Source: an uncultured Angelakisella sp. (GTDB lineage Bacteria > Bacillota > Clostridia > Oscillospirales > Ruminococcaceae). Taken from it: a DNA stretch of 46,478 nucleotides. A model generated the notes under the pieces. That model saw only the letters and a list, made by a program, of their open reading frames with translations. It was not told the origin of the DNA and searched no databases. The stretch's first letter is position 1. Every line of letters starts with the position of its first letter. The position numbers and the translations under genes were made by a program. The stretch covers positions 1 through 46,478 of the forward strand of contig CAKSYU010000012.1 in the NCBI GenBank assembly GCA_934524965.1, read 5' to 3'. Below are positions 44,525 through 46,478 of this stretch, piece after piece.

Positions 44525-44599
44525 GGGGCGCGCCGCAGCGGCGATAGACTGCCCGCAGCGCAGCGGAGGGTCAGTCTGAGGGGAGCGAAGGCGCGCCCC
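44525..44599. repeat. Loop-conserved closed-stem element, copy 2 (inverted)
   Basis: A 10-bp outer stem GGGGCGCGCC (44525-44534 with 44590-44599) encloses an inner stem AGACTG/CAGTCT (44546-44551, 44572-44577). In - strand reading the inner loop is the same as in copy 1 (CCCTCCGCTGCGCTGCGG), but its closing stem is AGACTG/CAGTCT instead of GGGCTG/CAGCCC, both fully paired. A further hairpin, GGCAGGG/CCCTGCC, follows near 44610-44630. It lies in the 312-bp gap between the membrane-anchored gene and codA. Confidence 0.75.
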
Positions 44600-44689
44600 G
44601 ACGGTTCCGGCAGGGGCAGAAAGCCCTGCCTAACGGCTGATAAAACGATTATAGCAGACGGGGGCGGAAATGGCAACATGCGCATTACG

Positions 44690-44723
44690 GCAAAAGAGAA
44701 GCGCCCGCCGTATGGCAGGCGCT
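44690..44723 (-). terminator. codA terminator
   Basis: AGCGCCCGCC (44700-44709) pairs with GGCAGGCGCT (44714-44723), one mismatch, loop GTAT; on the - strand it is followed by TCTCTTTTG. It lies 49 bp past the codA stop. Confidence 0.7.
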
Positions 44724-44772
44724 CCTCCTCACAAGAGAGACAAATATGAAAGAGTACAGACATTGATCAAGA

Positions 44773-46008
44773 TCAATAATGTACGGTGGTCTCCTTGGGC
44801 TTGGTCTCCGCGACCAGTTTACCGTTGCGGTAAGAATACAGAACGGACACATCATAGTTGAGGGCATCATACCAGTTCTTCGCATCGAATACGACGAAGT
44901 TGGCGGCGTTGCCTTCCTTGATGCCGTAGGCGTCACCCAGGTGCAGAGTACGGGCGGCATTGGTGGTCACAAACTTGTAGGAGTTGCAGATCTCATCGTA
45001 GCCCAGCATATGACCGGCATACAGGCCCATGAATACGGGGTCACGCATGTTGCCGTTGCCGAGGGGGTTCCACGGATCAAAGATGTCATCGTAGCCGAAG
45101 GATACGTTGATGCCCTCTGCGGTCAGCTCCTTGACGCGGGTCATGCTGCGGCGCTTGGGATAAGTATCGGCACGGCCGCCCAGATGAACGTTGACGCAGG
45201 GATTGGCGACAAAGTTCATGCCGCTCATCTTGAGAATGCGCATGAGACGGATAACATAAGCGTTGTTGTAGCTGTGCATCGCGGTGGTGTGGGAAGCGGT
45301 GACCATGTCGCGCATACCGGTCTCATAGGCGCGGGTAGCGACGGTCTCCAGACCACGGGAAGCCTCGTCATCGATCTCGTCGCAGTGGACATCGATGAGC
45401 TTGTTGTACTTCTGAGCCAGCTCGAAGCAGATGTTGAGGGACTCAACGGAATACTCACGGGTGAACTCGAAGTGAGGGATCGCACCGGCAGCGTCGGCAC
45501 CCATCTTCAGGGAGTCTTCCAGCAGCTCTTTGCCCTTGGGATAGCTGAGGATACCATACTGAGGGAAGGCAACGATCTGGATATCCATGAAATCCTTGAC
45601 TTCATCGCGCAGCTCCAGCAGAGCCTCCATCGCGGTCAGCTTGGGGTCGTTGATATCAACATGGGTACGAACATGCTGGATACCGTTGGATGCCTGCATG
45701 CGGATCGCCTTGTTGACGCGGTCCTTTACTTCCTGCTTGGTGAGGAAGGGCTTATACTCCTCCCAGCACTGAATGCCCTCGAACAGGGTGCCGCTCATGT
45801 TCCAGCGGGGACGACCGGCGGTGAGGCAGGTATCCAGATGAACATGGGACTCGATGACGGGGGGCAGCGCCAGCTTGCCGCCGCAATCGATGACCTCTTC
45901 GCCCGGGAGAGCTTCGAGGTTCGCAGCGATCTTTTCAAACTTACCGTCGGTCACACGGATATCCATTGCCTCGGTAGCGTTTTCGATGAACAGATTCTTA
46001 AACAGCAT
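44773..46008 (-). CDS. codA: Cytosine deaminase
   Basis: CodA converts cytosine to uracil and ammonia (pyrimidine salvage). The ATG at 46008 gives 411 residues, with AAGGAGGA 10 nt upstream; a GTG three codons earlier lies next to the ribosome site and is rejected. Amidohydrolase metal/catalytic residues: H55/H57 (ESHVHLD), H208 and E211 (DVHCDEIDDE), H240 (TASHTTAMHSY) and D307 (GYDDIFDPW). These match E. coli CodA with a fixed offset of six; the residue before the catalytic Asp pair is Tyr306 where E. coli has His. Long identical-looking stretches (SGTLFEG, NGIQHVRTHVD) make the call firm. Confidence 0.96.
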   Translation of the reverse strand: MLFKNLFIENATEAMDIRVTDGKFEKIAANLEALPGEEVIDCGGKLALPPVIESHVHLDTCLTAGRPRWNMSGTLFEGIQCWEEYKPFLTKQEVKDRVNKAIRMQASNGIQHVRTHVDINDPKLTAMEALLELRDEVKDFMDIQIVAFPQYGILSYPKGKELLEDSLKMGADAAGAIPHFEFTREYSVESLNICFELAQKYNKLIDVHCDEIDDEASRGLETVATRAYETGMRDMVTASHTTAMHSYNNAYVIRLMRILKMSGMNFVANPCVNVHLGGRADTYPKRRSMTRVKELTAEGINVSFGYDDIFDPWNPLGNGNMRDPVFMGLYAGHMLGYDEICNSYKFVTTNAARTLHLGDAYGIKEGNAANFVVFDAKNWYDALNYDVSVLYSYRNGKLVAETKPKETTVHY

Positions 46009-46055
46009 AGCTTTCACTCCTCCTTGAGAGATTATTTTACTTTTTCAGACGGAGC

Positions 46056-46478
46056 TTACTTGTTGGAGCCGGTCAGCTCGCCGATGAAGAAGAAGATGGC
46101 GGAAACGACCATCGCGTTGACGGCGGCGATGCCCCAGTTCAGGAAGTTGGCAACAGCGGCAGCGGCAACGATACCGAGCACATTGAACCAGTTGACAACA
46201 GCCTCGGTGTGCTTGCCATCGTACTTGCTGCGGTTCTTGAAGTAGTCGAGGATCACGATCATGCCGATGGGAGGCAGAGCGCAGTTCAGAATGCTGAGCC
46301 AGCTTACGAAGTTCCAATACAGCCAGATAGCGAGAGCGGTACCGATGATACCAGCCGCCCAGGTGAGGTACTTCATGGGCTTGCCGGTGATGTTGGCGAG
46401 GCCCAGACCGCCGGTGTACAGAGCGTTATTGTTGGTGGTCCAGATGTTGGCGCCCAGAACGATGAGGGCGGGGATTGC
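46056..46478 (-). CDS. codB: Cytosine permease CodB (3' part, 5' end outside window)
   Basis: The frame is open to the window edge (base 46478 on the - strand is in frame), giving 140 residues of the C-terminal part of an NCS1-family permease; an internal Met at 46376 should not be taken as the start. At the truncated end GANIWTTNNNALYTGGLGLAN matches the NCS1 helix 8 region (kept here under 20 as WTTNNNALYTGGLGLAN), and three to four further helices follow, with the LPPIGMIVILDYF motif. It lies 47 bp upstream of codA, so codBA is one operon for uptake and deamination of cytosine. Confidence 0.92.
   Translation of the reverse strand, partial: AIPALIVLGANIWTTNNNALYTGGLGLANITGKPMKYLTWAAGIIGTALAIWLYWNFVSWLSILNCALPPIGMIVILDYFKNRSKYDGKHTEAVVNWFNVLGIVAAAAVANFLNWGIAAVNAMVVSAIFFFIGELTGSNK

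Overview
The window is about 46.5 kb of compact, GC-rich bacterial chromosome and reads as a housekeeping region of a low-G+C-phylum (Firmicutes) member with a high-G+C genome. The best fit is a Clostridia gut-type lineage such as Oscillospiraceae/Ruminococcaceae. The evidence is a mraZ-led division and cell-wall cluster with a PASTA penicillin-binding protein, SpoVG, an HPr with Ser46, a CIRCE-controlled groESL, a glmS ribozyme, a lysine riboswitch, the ylxM-ffh-rpsP-khpA-rimM-trmD operon, and a DapF/DapL pair with a DNPR-type MurE (meso-diaminopimelate peptidoglycan). The genus cannot be named from sequence alone. No phage, insertion sequence, CRISPR array, tRNA or rRNA gene was seen.

Layout. 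1-5.0 kb (+): 3' end of htpG, a GNAT acetyltransferase, a beta-CASP metallo-hydrolase and a lipoprotein. 5.2-11.2 kb (-): a HAD phosphatase, an AlaA-like aminotransferase, an NhaC-family carrier behind a lysine riboswitch, and murC. 11.3-13.9 kb (+): spoVG, then glmS behind its self-cleaving ribozyme. 14.1-29.1 kb (-): galE, then the cluster that reads in transcription order mraZ-rsmH-ftsL-spoVD/ftsI-murE-murF-mraY-ftsW-murG-murA-ftsQ-ftsZ, driven by a strong promoter followed by MraZ boxes. ftsZ has an additional promoter of its own. 29.3-33.0 kb (-): a coiled-coil protein, rsmD, uvrC and HPr. 33.2-37.0 kb (-): trmD, rimM, khpA, rpsP, ffh and ylxM under one consensus promoter. 37.2-38.0 kb (+): a small XRE regulator operon. 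38.1-40.1 kb (-): groESL with CIRCE. 40.4-43.3 kb (+): dapF, dapL and an HD-domain hydrolase. 43.9-46.5 kb (-): a membrane-anchored protein and codBA (codB truncated by the window edge).

The theme is cell-envelope synthesis and its precursors. GlmS makes GlcN-6-P. MurA, MurC, MurE, MurF, MraY and MurG build lipid II. DapF and DapL supply DAP for MurE. FtsW, SpoVD, FtsL, FtsQ and FtsZ use lipid II at the septum. Three of these inputs are controlled by RNA or DNA devices visible here: ribozyme (glmS), riboswitch (lysine carrier) and MraZ operator (dcw).

The most interesting unexplained signal is intergenic. At least five loci carry a compact element of about 75-90 bp in which a 12-14 bp outer stem closes exactly three short hairpins, mostly with three-base GNA loops (GAA, GGA, GCA) on one strand, giving a four-way junction. 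Two copies show paired compensatory base changes, and copies lie in both orientations relative to the genes. A second family has two copies (near 40.3 and 44.55 kb) that share an invariant inner loop but have different, still complementary stems. A third, larger multi-hairpin block lies upstream of the lysine riboswitch.
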